Shown piece after piece: positions 5,052-5,706 of a stretch of 5,706 nucleotides of DNA. This DNA comes from Methanosarcina sp. (GTDB lineage: Archaea > Halobacteriota > Methanosarcinia > Methanosarcinales > Methanosarcinaceae): contig PMJC01000206.1 of assembly GCA_003157235.1 (NCBI GenBank), positions 1-5,706 on the forward strand, in the 5' to 3' direction. How positions within the stretch are numbered: the first letter of the stretch is position 1; each line of letters opens with the position of its first letter. The notes under the pieces are model-generated. The model made no database searches. It worked only from the letters and a program-made list of their open reading frames with translations, and was not told the origin of the DNA. The position numbers were made by a program, and so were the translations under genes.

Positions 5052-5706
5052 TCAGACCCCTGTATTGTACCTCAGGATTGCAGCAATGCCTCCAAAAGCA
5101 TTCATGAGCTGGGAACCTTCTTCAAAGTCAGTAGACACGAAAGTAACCTTTGCATTGCTTTTGTCAGCAAGCGCTGATAGTTCATCAACTATATCAGTTA
5201 CATCTGTTACATCAATGGAAGAACCACACTCTGGGCAGTTTCCGGTTGTAGGAGCAGATTCACCTGGTTTCCAGCGCCTCGTCCATTTATTTTCGTATCC
5301 GCAAACGCTGCATTTCGTGGTCACCCTTTCAGCCCGTAGATCTTCGGAGAGCAAGAGCATTTCAACAGCATTAATCTCGAGGTTTGCCCGGACCTGAGTT
5401 TCCCCATAAGCTACTTTTCCTGAGTCAGAAATAAGTTCTTTGAAAAAGGCCTTGACAGCATTTTTTTGCCCCATAAGCTCAAGATCCTGGAGCTTTTCCC
5501 CTGCAGCATTCAACAGCTCGGAAAGTCCGGATTCATCCGTGTAAGATATATCAAATAGTCCAATAATTTTCCTCTGGAGCTCATGATGCAGAAACTCCCC
5601 TGCGTAAAACTCTTCTTTTGTCGGAGAAGGCCCTCCTATAAGGATGCCTTTGAGATCCTTGTGGTCAATGGCAAGGAATATCTCACTTGCAGCATCTCCT
5701 ATTCTC
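5052..5706 (-). CDS. prf1: Peptide chain release factor aRF1, C-terminal half (partial)
   Basis: aRF1 recognises all stop codons in the ribosomal A site and triggers release of the finished protein. 217 residues are visible, starting RIGDAASEIF; the family has about 415, so the N-terminal half lies beyond the right edge, including the NIKS stop-recognition domain and the GGQ catalytic loop. Visible are the end of domain 2 (LKGILIGGPSPTKEEFY), the linker with KIIGLFD and SYTDESGLSELL, and domain 3 ending in FGGIAAILRYNTGV, which is expected to contact the aEF1A/ABCE1 partners. A zinc-ribbon-like pair CSVC and CPEC (visible residues 132-135 and 157-160) sits in the domain 3 insertion. The open frame continues upstream of the TTG at 5513, so that codon is not the true start. 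The stop is TGA. Confidence 0.95.
   Translation of the reverse strand, partial: RIGDAASEIFLAIDHKDLKGILIGGPSPTKEEFYAGEFLHHELQRKIIGLFDISYTDESGLSELLNAAGEKLQDLELMGQKNAVKAFFKELISDSGKVAYGETQVRANLEINAVEMLLLSEDLRAERVTTKCSVCGYENKWTRRWKPGESAPTTGNCPECGSSIDVTDVTDIVDELSALADKSNAKVTFVSTDFEEGSQLMNAFGGIAAILRYNTGV

Noticed and set aside
5065..5397. Plus-strand frame of 110 residues
   Set aside because: It is antisense to the conserved C-terminal domain of aRF1.
1..5706. CRISPR array, tRNA, rRNA, or a novel defence system
   Set aside because: There are no regularly spaced repeats, no tRNA- or rRNA-like sequence, and every intact gene belongs to a well-known family.

Overview
The window looks like archaeal chromosome from a methanogen of the Methanosarcina type. 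The arginyl-tRNA synthetase and the archaeal/eukaryotic-type class 1 release factor (aRF1) read like Methanosarcina proteins. Intergenic DNA is long and AT-rich, ribosome sites are of the GGAGG/GGTGA kind, and a worn insertion-sequence fragment resembles IS5-type transposases common in that genus. The genus is inferred from memory of the families, not from a search.

All five genes lie on the minus strand, so the window reads right to left. From the right edge: the C-terminal half of aRF1 (5052-5706, start outside the window); a 248-bp gap with T-tracts, a hairpin and a perfect inverted repeat; argS (3094-4803); a gap with a TATA-like box; a MarR-family regulator (2443-2898); a 359-bp gap holding an apparent miniature inverted-repeat element; and a two-gene ABC exporter operon of ATPase (1289-2083) and membrane subunit (537-1289), joined by a TAATG stop/start overlap. 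The left 536 bp contain no intact gene. They hold the start of a decayed IS5-type transposase with one end of its element, and further left AT-rich DNA with short direct and inverted repeats.

aRF1 and argS are housekeeping translation genes. The marR-ABC group looks like accessory DNA: a MarR regulator beside a DrrAB-type exporter is a familiar drug or toxic-compound efflux arrangement, though the substrate cannot be read from sequence.

The most notable signal is a 15-base motif, TTTATCGAAATNCTC, present in three close copies plus one degenerate copy. Two copies mark the end of the IS remnant left of the exporter operon. The other two are the inverted ends of an 89-bp element, flanked by TTTA on both sides, lying between marR and the exporter operon. 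The exporter operon is therefore bracketed by relics of what looks like one mobile-element family. I found no RNA gene, no CRISPR array and no convincing new defence or other novel system.
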